A stretch of 64,000 nucleotides of DNA from Streptomyces canus (GTDB taxonomy: Bacteria; Actinomycetota; Actinomycetes; Streptomycetales; Streptomycetaceae). The notes beneath the pieces are model-generated. The model worked only from the letters and a program-made list of their open reading frames with translations, searched no databases and was not told where the DNA came from. Positions 1-8,824 of the stretch are shown here, one piece after another. Numbering within the stretch: the stretch's first letter is position 1; every line of letters begins with the position of its first letter. Where the stretch lies: assembly GCF_030815415.1 (NCBI RefSeq), contig NZ_JAUSWW010000001.1, forward strand, positions 5,704,001-5,768,000, read 5' to 3'. A program made the position numbers and the translations under genes.

Positions 1-420
1 CCGTGGTGGCGCTGGCGCAGCAATGTGCGCTCCGCGCTGCACATGCTCTCCGACCCAGGGTTCCAGCGGGACGTCTGGCTGGCCGGTGTCGAGGGGTACG
101 GGGACGTCACCGACGCCGTGTACCGCCTCGTCGAGGACACCTGGCTGGACAACTGGTCCGCCGAGAAATACGTCGGCACGATCTTCCGGGACTCCCAGGA
201 GTCGGCCCTCGTCGACACCGCGGTCCTGCGGGTGTTGCGGATCATGCACCAGGTCGGCCCGGACGCACCCGTCTCCGCCTACGTCGACCACCCCGGGTGG
301 CCGGAGGCGGTACGGGCCGCGCGCGACGCCCATGTGCGGATGGCGACGGCCGACGGGGACGACCCGGACCAGCCGCCGAGCTCGCTGCACGTGCTGCAGC
401 TCATGACCCGGTCCGCGTGA
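1..420 (+). CDS. Hypothetical protein, 3' part (5' end outside window)
   Basis: The reading frame is open from the first base of the window and ends at a TGA, so this is the C-terminal 139 residues of a longer protein; a Met codon at 25 is internal and should not be taken as the start. The visible part is soluble, rich in Asp, Val and Trp, with no signal peptide, membrane segment or catalytic motif that I recognise. It resembles, from memory, the conserved Streptomyces hypothetical family named after SCO4402, which would fit its place just upstream of purU. Function unknown. Confidence 0.6.
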   Translation, partial: PWWRWRSNVRSALHMLSDPGFQRDVWLAGVEGYGDVTDAVYRLVEDTWLDNWSAEKYVGTIFRDSQESALVDTAVLRVLRIMHQVGPDAPVSAYVDHPGWPEAVRAARDAHVRMATADGDDPDQPPSSLHVLQLMTRSA

Positions 421-466
421 CGGACGCGTTCTCTGCGGTGCCGGCGGATATGGGACCCTGTCCCGC

Positions 467-1348
467 ATGAACGAGCAGTCCACCCGAGCCGCGGCGCCCG
501 CCGAGCAGTACGTCCTTATCCTGTCCTGCCCCGACAAGCAGGGCATCGTGCACGCCGTGTCGAGCTACCTCTTCATGACCGGCTGCAACATCGAGGACAG
601 TCAGCAGTTCGGCGACCACGACACGGGTCTGTTCTTCATGCGCGTCCACTTCTCGGCGGAGGCTCCGGTGACGGTGGAGAAGCTGCGGGCCAGCTTCGCG
701 GCGATCGGTGACGCCTTCCACATGGACTGGCAGATCCACCAGCCCGAGGAGAAGATGCGGGTCGTCCTCATGGTCAGCAAGTTCGGGCACTGCCTGAACG
801 ACCTGCTGTTCCGGGCCCGTATCGGCGCGCTGCCGGTGGAGATCGCCGCCGTGGTCTCCAACCACACCGACTTCGCGGAGCTCGTGGGGTCGTACGACGT
901 TCCCTTCCACCACATTCCGGTGACGCGGGAGAACAAGGCGGAGGCGGAGGCGCGGCTGCTGGAGCTGGTGCGTGAGCAGGGCGTGGAGCTCGTGGTGCTC
1001 GCCCGGTACATGCAGGTGCTCTCGGACGACCTCTGCAAGCAGCTCAGCGGGCGGATCATCAACATCCACCACTCGTTCCTGCCGAGCTTCAAGGGCGCGA
1101 AGCCGTATCACCAGGCGCACGCCCGGGGGGTCAAGCTGATCGGTGCGACCGCGCACTATGTGACGGCCGACCTCGACGAGGGGCCGATCATCGAGCAGGA
1201 GGTCGAGCGGGTCGGGCATGACGTGACCCCGGACCAGCTGGTCGCGATCGGGCGGGATGTGGAGTGCCAGGCGCTGGCGCGGGCGGTGAAGTGGCATGCG
1301 GAGCGGCGGATTCTGCTGAACGGGCGCCGGACGGTCGTGTTCGCCTAG
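467..1348 (+). CDS. purU: Formyltetrahydrofolate deformylase PurU
   Basis: Hydrolyses 10-formyl-tetrahydrofolate to formate and tetrahydrofolate, balancing the one-carbon pool and supplying formate. The 293-residue protein has the standard two-part build: an N-terminal ACT domain (about residues 10-90, starting YVLILSCPDKQGIVHAV) that senses small ligands, then a formyltransferase-fold domain. The catalytic Asn-His-Asp set is visible as N199 and H201 in INIHHSFLPSFKG and the Asp in DLDEGPII near 237. Length matches the family. It is monocistronic, starts 47 bp after the upstream gene, and is followed by a strong inverted repeat. Family assignment is secure. Confidence 0.96.
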   Translation: MNEQSTRAAAPAEQYVLILSCPDKQGIVHAVSSYLFMTGCNIEDSQQFGDHDTGLFFMRVHFSAEAPVTVEKLRASFAAIGDAFHMDWQIHQPEEKMRVVLMVSKFGHCLNDLLFRARIGALPVEIAAVVSNHTDFAELVGSYDVPFHHIPVTRENKAEAEARLLELVREQGVELVVLARYMQVLSDDLCKQLSGRIINIHHSFLPSFKGAKPYHQAHARGVKLIGATAHYVTADLDEGPIIEQEVERVGHDVTPDQLVAIGRDVECQALARAVKWHAERRILLNGRRTVVFA

Positions 1349-1401
1349 GAGCTCGGGGGGGGGTTCGGTCGCAGGGCGGCTGCGGGTGCGTGGGGGCCGT
1401 T

Positions 1402-1475
1402 CGCGCAGTTCCCCGCGCCCCTGAAAGCAGGCCGGTTCACTGGACGCACCTCTTAGGGGCGCGGGGAACTGCGCG
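1402..1475. terminator. 21-bp perfect inverted repeat, likely bidirectional terminator
   Basis: Two perfectly complementary 21-bp arms (1402-1422 and 1455-1475) flank a 32-nt loop between the convergent genes purU and the anti-sigma gene. Each arm carries the core GCGCAGTTCCCCGCGCCC, which recurs at 13021-13068 and in variant form elsewhere in the window, so it belongs to a dispersed Streptomyces intergenic repeat. No T-tract follows, as is usual for terminators in this genus. Confidence 0.7.
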
Positions 1476-1522
1476 ACCAGCCACAACCGGCCCGCGGCCG
1501 CCGACGAATCCGCAACCCGCCC

Positions 1523-2941
1523 CTAGATCCGGCTCAACGACGCGACCGCGAACAGTACGTCCCTGATCGCCTCCCGGTCACCCACCTGCCCTGCCGCCGC
1601 TTCAGCCGGAGGCACATGGCCCGCGGCCAGCTGGCAGAACTCCACGTCGTCCAGCGCCACGTGCGCGACCTCGTAGTCCGCGGAGCCCACCGCCGCCGGG
1701 GAGTCCAGCGGGATCAGCCACTCGCCGCCACCCGAACCCTCGATCTCCAGCCGCAGACTGCGCCCCGGCTCGCCCGCGGGGACGAGGTGGCGCCCATGGG
1801 CCGGCCCGGCCAACCCGGTCCGGCGCCGCACGGCCAGCACCGCGGGGAGCATGCGGGCGGCCAGGTCGATCATGCGGTTCAGATGGCGGGGGGACGGAGG
1901 GCCGTACGGGTAGTCGACCGCCTCGGCGATGTCCTCCGCGTGGACCCAGCACTCGAAGGCCCGGTCCAGCATGGCGTCGTGCAGGGGGAGTTCGAAGTCG
2001 CCGTACGACACCGAGAGCTTGCCGGAACCGCCGCCGGTGAAGGAGACCGTGCGGACCAGGTCGTGGCTCTGTTCGCGCCAGGGGCCCCGGACGGAGCGGG
2101 TCGGCGGGAAGTGGGAGCCGCGCCAGAACGCCTCGGTGCGGGCCGCGGGGGTCTGTGAGCCCGTGGTGATGTCGCCGAGGGGGTCGTCCAGGCCGAGGGT
2201 GAGGGCGACGAGGCCGTCGACCGTGAGCAGGTGGGCGATGACGCCGGCGACCGTCGTGCGGCGGCTCGTCGCCTTGTCGGCCTCGAACCAGCGCAGCCGC
2301 ACGGGCGCGTGCCACTCGGCGTCGCCCATGTCCCGCAGCAGCGCGTCCAGGCGTGCGGTCTCGGCGTCGTAGGGCGCCGCCCAGTCGGGTACCGGGATGC
2401 GCGGCGGGCGGCGGTCCAGGCAGCCCGCCAGGACGCGGGTGCGCAGTCCGGGGTCGAGGTCGAGGCTCTCCTGCGGGTGGAGCAGGCCGACGGCCCCGCG
2501 CAGCCGCAGCGCCTCGTCCGCGCAGGAGCCGCAGTCGCCGAGGTGCTCCTCGACGGCTGCTGTCTCCTCGGGCGAGCAGGCGGCCAGCGCCCAGGCGCCG
2601 AGGAGCGCCTTCAGTACGGGGTGCTCCAGGACGAGGGGCGGCGGGGGCGGTGGTGTCTCCAGCGGGGGCAGGGGGTGCCCGGTGTCCTCGACGGACGCGC
2701 GCGGGAGCGGTATGCGGGGCGGTTCGGCGGCGGGGCCGGGGGTGGGACCGTCGCCGTCGGCCGGGCCGCCGGTGCCGTCGTCGCCCGGCGGGGGCGGGGG
2801 CTCGCCCTGCCGGTCCGCGCCGCTGTGGGACTCGTACTCCTTGCCGTCCTGACCGTCCTGACCGTCCTGACCGTCCTGGCCGTTCTCCCCCTCCTGGCCT
2901 TCGTGCTCGTCGTACGCCTCGAAGCGGTTCGCCTCGTTCAC
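1523..2941 (-). CDS. Zinc-finger anti-sigma factor with maleylpyruvate-isomerase-like domain
   Basis: Predicted partner that restrains the ECF sigma factor encoded just upstream. The 472-residue protein has a disordered acidic N-terminus with a GQD tandem repeat (about residues 21-33), a proline-rich linker, then a ZAS-type zinc finger in which H133, C137 and C140 are seen (EEHLGDCGSCADE). From about residue 190 it has the DinB/MDMPI-like helical fold often fused to actinobacterial anti-sigma proteins. The start is GTG at 2941, overlapping the sigma stop as GTGA, so the two are translationally coupled. No membrane segment is seen, so it would be a cytoplasmic regulator. The sensed signal is unknown. 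Confidence 0.75.
   Translation of the reverse strand: MNEANRFEAYDEHEGQEGENGQDGQDGQDGQDGKEYESHSGADRQGEPPPPPGDDGTGGPADGDGPTPGPAAEPPRIPLPRASVEDTGHPLPPLETPPPPPPLVLEHPVLKALLGAWALAACSPEETAAVEEHLGDCGSCADEALRLRGAVGLLHPQESLDLDPGLRTRVLAGCLDRRPPRIPVPDWAAPYDAETARLDALLRDMGDAEWHAPVRLRWFEADKATSRRTTVAGVIAHLLTVDGLVALTLGLDDPLGDITTGSQTPAARTEAFWRGSHFPPTRSVRGPWREQSHDLVRTVSFTGGGSGKLSVSYGDFELPLHDAMLDRAFECWVHAEDIAEAVDYPYGPPSPRHLNRMIDLAARMLPAVLAVRRRTGLAGPAHGRHLVPAGEPGRSLRLEIEGSGGGEWLIPLDSPAAVGSADYEVAHVALDDVEFCQLAAGHVPPAEAAAGQVGDREAIRDVLFAVASLSRI
2844..2879. repeat. 9-bp tandem repeat, four units, inside anti-sigma gene
   Basis: Four consecutive copies of CCGTCCTGA (the last ending GG) encode Gly-Gln-Asp repeats in the disordered N-terminus of the anti-sigma protein. 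Such an in-frame array can change length by slippage without breaking the gene. Confidence 0.8.
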
Positions 2942-3522
2942 GCCGCACCTCCGTAGCCGGGAGGCGCTCCGGGGGCGGCGCCGGTGTCATGGGCCGTGGC
3001 GAGGAGCTGCAGGCCCAGGCGGAGGCGGCGGCGGGCCTCGTCCTCGGTGACCCCGAGGTCGGCGGCGGTCTGGCGGTAGTCGCGGCGCTGGAAGTACGCC
3101 AGCTCGAGGGCGGCGCGCAGCGGGGACGGCATGGACTGGGCGATGTAGTCGGCGCGGGCGGCGACGGAGGCGTGGCGGACCTTGCGCTCCAGTTCCTCGG
3201 TGGAGCCGCGGCCGCCCTGGGCGAGGGCCTCGGTCTCGGTGGCATGCAGGCGCTGCACGGCGAGGCGGTGGGTCAGTGTGGCGACCCAGGAGCGCAGGGG
3301 GCCCTGTTTGGGGTCGTAGGCGTCGGGGTGCTCCCAGACGTGGGCGAAGACCTCGCGGGTGATGCCGTCGGCGGCGCGCTCGTCGCCGAGCACGCGGTGG
3401 GCGAGGCCGTGCACGAGTGAGGCGAACCGGTCGTAGAGCTCGCCGAGGGCGGCCGCCTCACCGCGTGCGAGCCGCTGCTGCATCTTGCGGTCCCAGCGGG
3501 GAGGTGCGTCCTTCTTCGCCAT
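2938..3522 (-). CDS. ECF-type RNA polymerase sigma factor
   Basis: Alternative sigma factor of 194 residues. Region 2 lies at about residues 25-75 (LYDRFASLVHGLAHRVLGDE then FAHVWEHPDAYD) and region 4 at about 130-175 (SPLRAALELAYFQRRDYRQT, then a helix-turn-helix with DLGVTEDEARRRL). I chose the ATG at 3522 (MAKKDAPPRW) because it has a GGGG-containing ribosome site a few bases upstream; the frame is open further but without a good start. Its stop overlaps the GTG of the anti-sigma gene. The divergent STAS gene starts 328 bp away. Regulon not inferable. Confidence 0.85.
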   Translation of the reverse strand: MAKKDAPPRWDRKMQQRLARGEAAALGELYDRFASLVHGLAHRVLGDERAADGITREVFAHVWEHPDAYDPKQGPLRSWVATLTHRLAVQRLHATETEALAQGGRGSTEELERKVRHASVAARADYIAQSMPSPLRAALELAYFQRRDYRQTAADLGVTEDEARRRLRLGLQLLATAHDTGAAPGAPPGYGGAA

Positions 3523-3850
3523 GCCGCCCCTTCGCTGTCGTTCGCGACTCGTCAAGCCTGGACCCACCGTCTCCCCGAATGTAGTCGGCACGTCTGACAG
3601 CGCACGCCCCTTTGCAGCAATGTGCGCCCCTGGGAGAGCGGTCGATGGTAGTGGACCTTCGTCTTCCTTCCACTCTGCGTCCATCCACGATCGAACAGGA
3701 TCGAAAGCGGTTAAAACAAGCCTCTTCTGATCGGTTTCCGTTTCCTGGCTTGAGTTTCAGGGAACCGCCGCTGGGCAGCCGCGCTGCAAGGAAGCGTAGG
3801 AACGGCTTCCGTTTGCGGGCCGTTCCGGGAAGTCCCGGCGAGCGAAGGGC
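3523..3850. promoter_or_regulatory. Divergent regulatory region between sigma factor and STAS gene
   Basis: This 328-bp stretch has no convincing gene. The middle (about 3690-3750) is unusually AT-rich for the window and includes a repeated GATCGAA and GGTTAAAACAA, as expected of promoter DNA. I cannot assign -35/-10 elements with confidence. Confidence 0.4.
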
Positions 3851-4231
3851 GTGGTGGTGGGGTTCAACGTGACCGGCGGCGAGCACGGCGACTGGGCCGT
3901 GCTCCATGTGTCGGGCGAACTGGATCTGGTGACGTCGCCGGTGCTGCGGCAGCGGGTGCACGACGTCGTGGCCGAGGGCCGCCACAGTCTTGTCCTCGAT
4001 CTCTCCGAGGTCTTCTTCTGCGACTCCAGCGGCGTCGGCGTCCTCATCGCCTCCCGGCGCCTCATCCGCTCCTGCCAGGGGCAGCTGCGGCTGATACTGC
4101 CGGCCCAGGGCGCGGTGGACGGCTCCCACGTCAACAGGGTGCTGGGGGCGCTGGGGGTACGGCGGCTGTTCGACGTCCACGTGGACGTGGATTCGGCGAC
4201 GGAGGACGAAGCGGGGCCGTTGTCGGCGTGA
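3851..4231 (+). CDS. STAS-domain anti-sigma factor antagonist
   Basis: A 126-residue single STAS domain of the SpoIIAA/RsbV type, which when unphosphorylated binds and neutralises a serine-kinase anti-sigma factor. The phosphorylation loop is seen at residues 50-63 as DLSEVFFCDSSGVG, with the DSSG serines as probable phospho-acceptors. The gene starts with a run of GTG codons (3851, 3854 and 3857), and GAAGG lies just upstream, so the exact start may be one or two codons later. It sits between the ECF sigma pair and an EF-hand gene. A matching RsbW-like ATPase lies at 10194-10682 and could be its partner, which is inference. Confidence 0.88.
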   Translation: MVVGFNVTGGEHGDWAVLHVSGELDLVTSPVLRQRVHDVVAEGRHSLVLDLSEVFFCDSSGVGVLIASRRLIRSCQGQLRLILPAQGAVDGSHVNRVLGALGVRRLFDVHVDVDSATEDEAGPLSA

Positions 4232-4380
4232 ACCACAGCTGCCACCGCTTCTGCCACACCGTTGTCCCAAAATTCCCCCGGTCTTGGCACAACCGCCGCT
4301 TTCCCGCTCCCCGCCCCGCCCCGGCGTCGTACGCTCCGAACCAGATGCACCCCACGTGACGTAAGGCGGCACGAGAAGAC

Positions 4381-4893
4381 ATGGTCAGCAGCGAGTACGA
4401 GCGCAGGATCGCCGGCCGGTTCGCCACCTTCGACCAGGACGGCAACGGCTACATCGACCGGGCGGACTTCAACGTGGCGGCCAAGGCGCTGCTCGCGGAG
4501 TTCGGTACGGCGGCACGGTCCGACAAGGGACAGGCCCTGTATGTCGGCGCGGAGGCGTTCTGGCAGGGCATGGCGGGCATCGCGGACCGGGACGGCGACC
4601 AGCGGATCACCCGCGAGGAGTTCGTGAACGGCGCGGTGAAGCGGCTGCGCGACAATCCCGACCGGTTCGCCGAGATCGCCCGTCCCTTCCTGCACGCGGC
4701 CCTCGCCGTCGCCGATCCGGACGGCGACGGATCGGCCACCGTCGAGGACACCGCGCGCGTGCTCCGGAGCCTCGGCGCGGCGCAGGAGATCGCCGGCACC
4801 GCCGCCGCCGCGCTCGACACCGACGGTGACGGCAGGATCGGCGAGGAGGAGATCGTCGCCGCCTTCGCCCGTTACTTCACCGTCCCCGAATAG
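4381..4893 (+). CDS. Four-EF-hand calcium-binding protein
   Basis: A 170-residue cytoplasmic protein with four EF-hand loops, all with the D-x-D-G-D/N pattern: residues 18-29 (DQDGNGYIDRAD), 69-80 (DRDGDQRITREE), 112-123 (DPDGDGSATVED) and 146-157 (DTDGDGRIGEEE). This matches the calerythrin/CabD-type calcium proteins of actinobacteria, thought to buffer or sense Ca2+. No signal peptide. Its 3' end overlaps by 22 bp the convergent acyl-CoA synthetase gene, which may affect expression of both. Confidence 0.9.
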   Translation: MVSSEYERRIAGRFATFDQDGNGYIDRADFNVAAKALLAEFGTAARSDKGQALYVGAEAFWQGMAGIADRDGDQRITREEFVNGAVKRLRDNPDRFAEIARPFLHAALAVADPDGDGSATVEDTARVLRSLGAAQEIAGTAAAALDTDGDGRIGEEEIVAAFARYFTVPE

Positions 4894-6380
4894 CGCTCCC
4901 GCAGCTTGTACTTGAGCACCTTCCGGAGCGTCTCGTTGCGCGGAAGGGCGTCCACCACCTCCAGCTGCTCCGGCAGCTTGTGGACCGAGAGCCCTTCCGC
5001 GCGGAGATAGGACGTCATCGCCGCCAGGGTCAGCTCCTCGGCCCCGGAGGGCTGTTCCACCACCGCGCACACCCGCTCCCCGCGATCCTCGTCCGGCAGC
5101 CCGATCACCGCCACGTCCCCGACCGCCGGGTGCGCGGCCAGCAGGTCCTCGATCTCCTTCGCCGAGATGTTCTCGCCCTTGCGGATGATCACGTCCTTGA
5201 GCCGCCCGGTGAGCACCAGATGCCCGGTGTCCGTGAGCGTCCCCAGGTCACCGGTGCGCAGGAACCCGTCCTCGTCGAAGGCGTCCGCCGTCTGCCCGGC
5301 GTCCAGATACCCCTGGCACACGGCCTCCCCGCGCAGCCGCACCTCCCCGTCCACGATCCGTATCTCCATCCCCTCCGGCGGCCGCCCCTCGGTCGTCGCG
5401 AGGTTCTCCACGGTGTCGTCCGGCGAGCCCATCGTGATCATCGGTACCTCGGTCATGCCGTACCCGTGCGTGAGCTGCACCCCCATCTCCCGCACGACCG
5501 CGTGGTACACCTCCGGCGGCTTGGGCGCACCGCCACCGGCCAGCAGCCGCAGGGTGGGTATCACCTTGGTCTCCGGCCGCTTGCGCTGCTCGGCCAGGAA
5601 CATCGAGTAGAACGCGGTCGATCCGCCCGCCACCGTCACCCCGTGCCGGCGATACCCTTCCAGCGCGTCCGGCAGCGCGAACTGCTCGAACATCACCGCC
5701 GGGAAGCCGTACAGGAGCAGCATCACCGTGTAGTCGGGGCCGGCGATGTGGGCGTACGGGAAGGCCATCGAGCCCACGTCGTCGGGCCGCAGACAGAGCG
5801 CGTGGGCCAGGCACGAGCCGCCCGCGATCAGCGAACGGTCCGTGTGCAGCACGCCCTTGGGGTCGGAGGTCGTGCCCGAGGTCCAGTAGATCCAGCGGAC
5901 CGCGGTGCCCGAGGAGGGCGGCGCGGGCAGCAGCCCGGGATCGCCGTCGGGCAGCCGGTCGTACGCCTCGAAGACGCCCTTCGCGCCGAGCCGCCGCGCC
6001 ATCCCCGTGTAGTCGAAGCCCCGCCACTCGCCGGGCACCGCGAAGTACTCGGCCTTCGACTCCCGTAGCGCGAAGCCGACTTCGCGGTCCCGGTAGAACG
6101 GGATGACCGGCGACTGGACCGCGCCCAGGCGGGCCAGCGCGAAGGACAGCACCGCTGTCTCGATCCGCGTGGGCAGCTGCCAGGCGACCACCGTGCCGGG
6201 GCGTACGCCCATGTCGTACAGCCCCGCCGCCACCCGCTCGGCACGCGCGTGCAGCTCCCCGAAGCTCAGGGAGCGGTCGTCCTGGAGGAGGACCGGGCGG
6301 TCGGGGGTGAGGCCGGCGCGGCGGGTGACCAGTTCCCAGAGGGTGCGGGAGGAGCTCAGGGAGTGCGGGGTCTCGTTCAT
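4872..6380 (-). CDS. Acyl-CoA synthetase (AMP-forming)
   Basis: Activates a carboxylic acid to its CoA thioester via an acyl-adenylate. In the 502-residue protein the P-loop YWTSGTTSDPKGV, the adenylate motif THGYGMTE and the C-terminal lid (GENISAKEIED, then PRNETLRKVLK with the catalytic Lys) are all present. I start it at the ATG at 6380, which follows GGGGG; the frame extends 13 codons further upstream. It is divergent from the amidohydrolase gene at 6480, with two copies of the CTGACG...CGTCAG palindrome between them, so both units are probably controlled together. Substrate unknown, but the context suggests the entry step of a catabolic pathway. Confidence 0.88.
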   Translation of the reverse strand: MNETPHSLSSSRTLWELVTRRAGLTPDRPVLLQDDRSLSFGELHARAERVAAGLYDMGVRPGTVVAWQLPTRIETAVLSFALARLGAVQSPVIPFYRDREVGFALRESKAEYFAVPGEWRGFDYTGMARRLGAKGVFEAYDRLPDGDPGLLPAPPSSGTAVRWIYWTSGTTSDPKGVLHTDRSLIAGGSCLAHALCLRPDDVGSMAFPYAHIAGPDYTVMLLLYGFPAVMFEQFALPDALEGYRRHGVTVAGGSTAFYSMFLAEQRKRPETKVIPTLRLLAGGGAPKPPEVYHAVVREMGVQLTHGYGMTEVPMITMGSPDDTVENLATTEGRPPEGMEIRIVDGEVRLRGEAVCQGYLDAGQTADAFDEDGFLRTGDLGTLTDTGHLVLTGRLKDVIIRKGENISAKEIEDLLAAHPAVGDVAVIGLPDEDRGERVCAVVEQPSGAEELTLAAMTSYLRAEGLSVHKLPEQLEVVDALPRNETLRKVLKYKLRERYSGTVK

Positions 6381-6397
6381 GGGTGCCCCCTGCTTGG

Positions 6398-6412
6398 CTG
6401 ACGACTCGTCAG
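6398..6412. promoter_or_regulatory. Regulon palindrome O1 (CTGACGACTCGTCAG)
   Basis: Both half-sites match the consensus CTGACGNNNCGTCAG perfectly. It lies in the 99-bp divergent promoter region between acyl-CoA synthetase and amidohydrolase, with its centre 27 bp from O2. It is predicted to be the operator of a TetR-type repressor. Confidence 0.7.
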
Positions 6413-6424
6413 GTGACATGCTAT

Positions 6425-6439
6425 CTGACGCTCCATCAG
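6425..6439. promoter_or_regulatory. Regulon palindrome O2 (CTGACGCTCCATCAG)
   Basis: Second site in the same divergent region, with one substitution in the right half (CATCAG). It lies 40 bp upstream of the amidohydrolase start codon. Confidence 0.65.
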
Positions 6440-6479
6440 ATCGTGCCTGTCACGTGAACACCGTCCGGCGGAGGAGATC

Positions 6480-7682
6480 ATGCCGACCGAACTGCCCCGC
6501 ATCATCAGCGTCGACGACCATGTGATCGAGCCCGCGCACCTGTTCAAGACCTGGCTGCCCGCCAAGTACCAGGACCGCGGACCGCAGCCGCTCACCGCCG
6601 GGATCGGTGAACTCGCCTACGTCGGCGGCAAGTACCAGATCACGATGGACCCGGATGGCCCGCCCACCGACTGGTGGATCTACGAGGACCTGAAGTTCCC
6701 GTACAAGCGCAACATCGCAGCCGTCGGCTTCGATCGCGACGAGATGACCCTGGAGGGCATCACGCGCGAGGAGATGCGACGCGGCTGCTGGGACCCCGTC
6801 GCACGGCTGAAGGACATGGATCTCAACCACGTCGAGGGCAGCCTGTGCTTCCCGACCTTCCCGCGCTTCTGCGGGCAGACCTTCGCCGAGGCGCACGACA
6901 AGGAAGTGGCGCTCGCGTGCGTGCGGGCCTACAACGACTGGATGGTCGAGGAGTGGTGCGGGGACAGCGGCGGACGGCTCATCCCGCTGTGCCTGATCCC
7001 GCTGTGGGACGTGGAGCTGGCGGTTGCGGAGATCCGGCGCAACGCCGCACGCGGGGTGCGGGCCGTGACCTTCTCCGAGATCCCCACCTACCTCGGCCTG
7101 CCCTCCATCCACTCCGGCCACTGGGACCCGTTCTTCGCGGTCTGCCAGGAGACCGGCACGGTCGTCAACATGCACATCGGCAGCAGCTCCCAGATGCCGG
7201 CCGCCTCACCCGACGCCCCGCCCGCCGTCCAGGCCGCCCTCAGCTTCAACAACGCCATGGCCTCGATGATGGACTTCCTCTTCAGCGGCGTGCTGGTGAA
7301 GTTCCCGCGCCTCAAACTCGCCTACAGCGAGGGCCAGATGGGCTGGATCCCGTACGCCCTCGAACGCGCCGACGACGTGTGGGAGGAGCACCGCGCCTGG
7401 GGCGGGGTGCGCGACATCGTCCCGGAGCCGCCGTCGACGTACTACTACCGGCAGATCTTCTGCTGCTTCTTCCGCGACAAGCACGGCGTCGCCTCGCTGG
7501 ACGTGGTGGGCCGGGACAACGCCACCTTCGAGACCGACTACCCGCACGTCGACTCGACCTTCCCGCACACCAAGGAGGTCGCCCTCGACCATGTGAAGGG
7601 CCTCGACGACGAGACCGTCTACAAGCTGATGCGCGGCAACGCCATCCGCATGCTCGGTCTCGACCTGGACCGGGACCGGTAG
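6480..7682 (+). CDS. Amidohydrolase-2 family metal-dependent hydrolase
   Basis: A 400-residue protein of the amidohydrolase-related family (PF04909 type, TIM barrel), whose members include decarboxylases and C-C or ring hydrolases. Seen features: N-terminal IISVDDHVIEPAHLF (metal site), CFPTFPRFCGQTF in the middle, VNMHIGSSSQMP and near the end ETDYPHVDSTFPHTK, whose Asp and His are typical of the metal centre. GGAGGAG precedes the ATG. It shares its motifs and gene order logic with the paralogue at 51326-52567. It begins an operon with two acyl-CoA dehydrogenase subunits (8-bp gap, then 4-bp overlap). The reaction on a CoA ester is inferred from context only. Confidence 0.85.
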   Translation: MPTELPRIISVDDHVIEPAHLFKTWLPAKYQDRGPQPLTAGIGELAYVGGKYQITMDPDGPPTDWWIYEDLKFPYKRNIAAVGFDRDEMTLEGITREEMRRGCWDPVARLKDMDLNHVEGSLCFPTFPRFCGQTFAEAHDKEVALACVRAYNDWMVEEWCGDSGGRLIPLCLIPLWDVELAVAEIRRNAARGVRAVTFSEIPTYLGLPSIHSGHWDPFFAVCQETGTVVNMHIGSSSQMPAASPDAPPAVQAALSFNNAMASMMDFLFSGVLVKFPRLKLAYSEGQMGWIPYALERADDVWEEHRAWGGVRDIVPEPPSTYYYRQIFCCFFRDKHGVASLDVVGRDNATFETDYPHVDSTFPHTKEVALDHVKGLDDETVYKLMRGNAIRMLGLDLDRDR

Positions 7683-7690
7683 GCGGGCCC

Positions 7691-8824
7691 GTGGACCTCT
7701 CCCACTCTCCCGAAGAGGAGGAGTTCCGGGCCCGGTTGAGGCAGTGGCTCGGCCGGGTGCTGCCCACGCTCCCGCCCAAGCCGTCCCCGGACGACTGGCC
7801 CGGGCGCCGCGCCTACGACATGGGCTGGCAGCGGATGCTGTACGACGCCGGGTACGCGGACGTGCACTGGGACGCCTCGCCGACCACGCGGCTGATCTTC
7901 CTGGAGGAGACCGAGAAGGCGGGGGCGCCCTACGTGGGCGCGGGGTTCGTCGGCCTGCTGCACGCCGGGCCCACGATCGCCGCGGAGGGCTCCGACGGGC
8001 AGCGGGCGCGGTGGCTGCCGCCGATCCTGCGCGGGGAGGAGGTCTGGTGCCAGGGCTTCAGCGAGCCCGACGCCGGGTCCGACCTCGCCGCGTTGCGGAC
8101 ACGGGCGCGCAGGGACGGCGACGAGTACGTGGTGAGCGGGTCCAAGATCTGGACCTCGCACGCCGAAGTCGCCGACTGGTGCGAACTGCTGGTGCGCACC
8201 GACCCCGCGGCCGCGAAGCACCGGGGCATCACCTGGCTCGCCCTGCCCATGGACGCTCCGGGGATCACCGTGCGGCCGCTGAAGACCCTCGCCGGGTCCG
8301 CCGAGTTCGCCGAGGTGTTCCTGGACGAGGTCCGGGTGCCGGTCGGCAACCGGGTCGGGGACGAGAACGACGGCTGGCGCGTGACCATGGTGACGCTGTC
8401 CTTCGAGCGCGGCACCGCCTTCGTGGGCGAAGTCGTCGCGTGCAGGCGGGTGTTGCGCGAACTCGCCGGTGAGGCGCGCAAGAACGGGCGGTGGGACGAG
8501 CCGGAACTCAGACGGCGGCTCGGGCGGCTGAATGCCGAGTTCCGGGCGCTGTGGCGACTGACGCAGTGGAACGTGAGCGAGGCGGAGGCATCCGGGGGCG
8601 TCCCCGGCGTCGGGGGTTCGGTTTTCAAACTGAGGTATTCGCAGGCGCGGCAGGAGCTCTACGACACCGCCGCCGAGGTCCTGGGGCCCGACGCCCTCGA
8701 CCTCGACCGGCCATGGGTCCTGGACCGGCTGTCCTCGCTGTCGTACACCATCGCCGCCGGCACCTCGCAGATCCAGCAGAACATCGTGGCCGAACGGATC
8801 CTGGGGCTGCCGAAGGGGCGGTGA
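7691..8824 (+). CDS. Acyl-CoA dehydrogenase, alpha-type subunit
   Basis: A flavoprotein of 377 residues expected to introduce a C=C bond into an acyl-CoA. The FAD/substrate signature CQGFSEPDAGSDLA, GSKIWTSHAEVADW and the C-terminal SQIQQNIVAERILGLPKG are clear. The usual catalytic Tyr-Glu-Gly-Thr of medium-chain enzymes reads IAAGTSQIQ here, so the Glu is not at the canonical place; this also happens in some steroid-type FadE subunits. Start GTG at 7691, stop overlapping the GTG of the next acyl-CoA dehydrogenase gene. The alpha/beta gene pairing is the known arrangement of actinobacterial alpha2beta2 dehydrogenases (ChsE type), so this pair likely forms one enzyme. Confidence 0.87.
   Translation: MDLSHSPEEEEFRARLRQWLGRVLPTLPPKPSPDDWPGRRAYDMGWQRMLYDAGYADVHWDASPTTRLIFLEETEKAGAPYVGAGFVGLLHAGPTIAAEGSDGQRARWLPPILRGEEVWCQGFSEPDAGSDLAALRTRARRDGDEYVVSGSKIWTSHAEVADWCELLVRTDPAAAKHRGITWLALPMDAPGITVRPLKTLAGSAEFAEVFLDEVRVPVGNRVGDENDGWRVTMVTLSFERGTAFVGEVVACRRVLRELAGEARKNGRWDEPELRRRLGRLNAEFRALWRLTQWNVSEAEASGGVPGVGGSVFKLRYSQARQELYDTAAEVLGPDALDLDRPWVLDRLSSLSYTIAAGTSQIQQNIVAERILGLPKGR

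Noticed and set aside
2844..2879. Possible CRISPR-like array
   Set aside because: The units are 9 bp, directly adjacent without spacers, and lie in a coding frame; no CRISPR array is present in the window.
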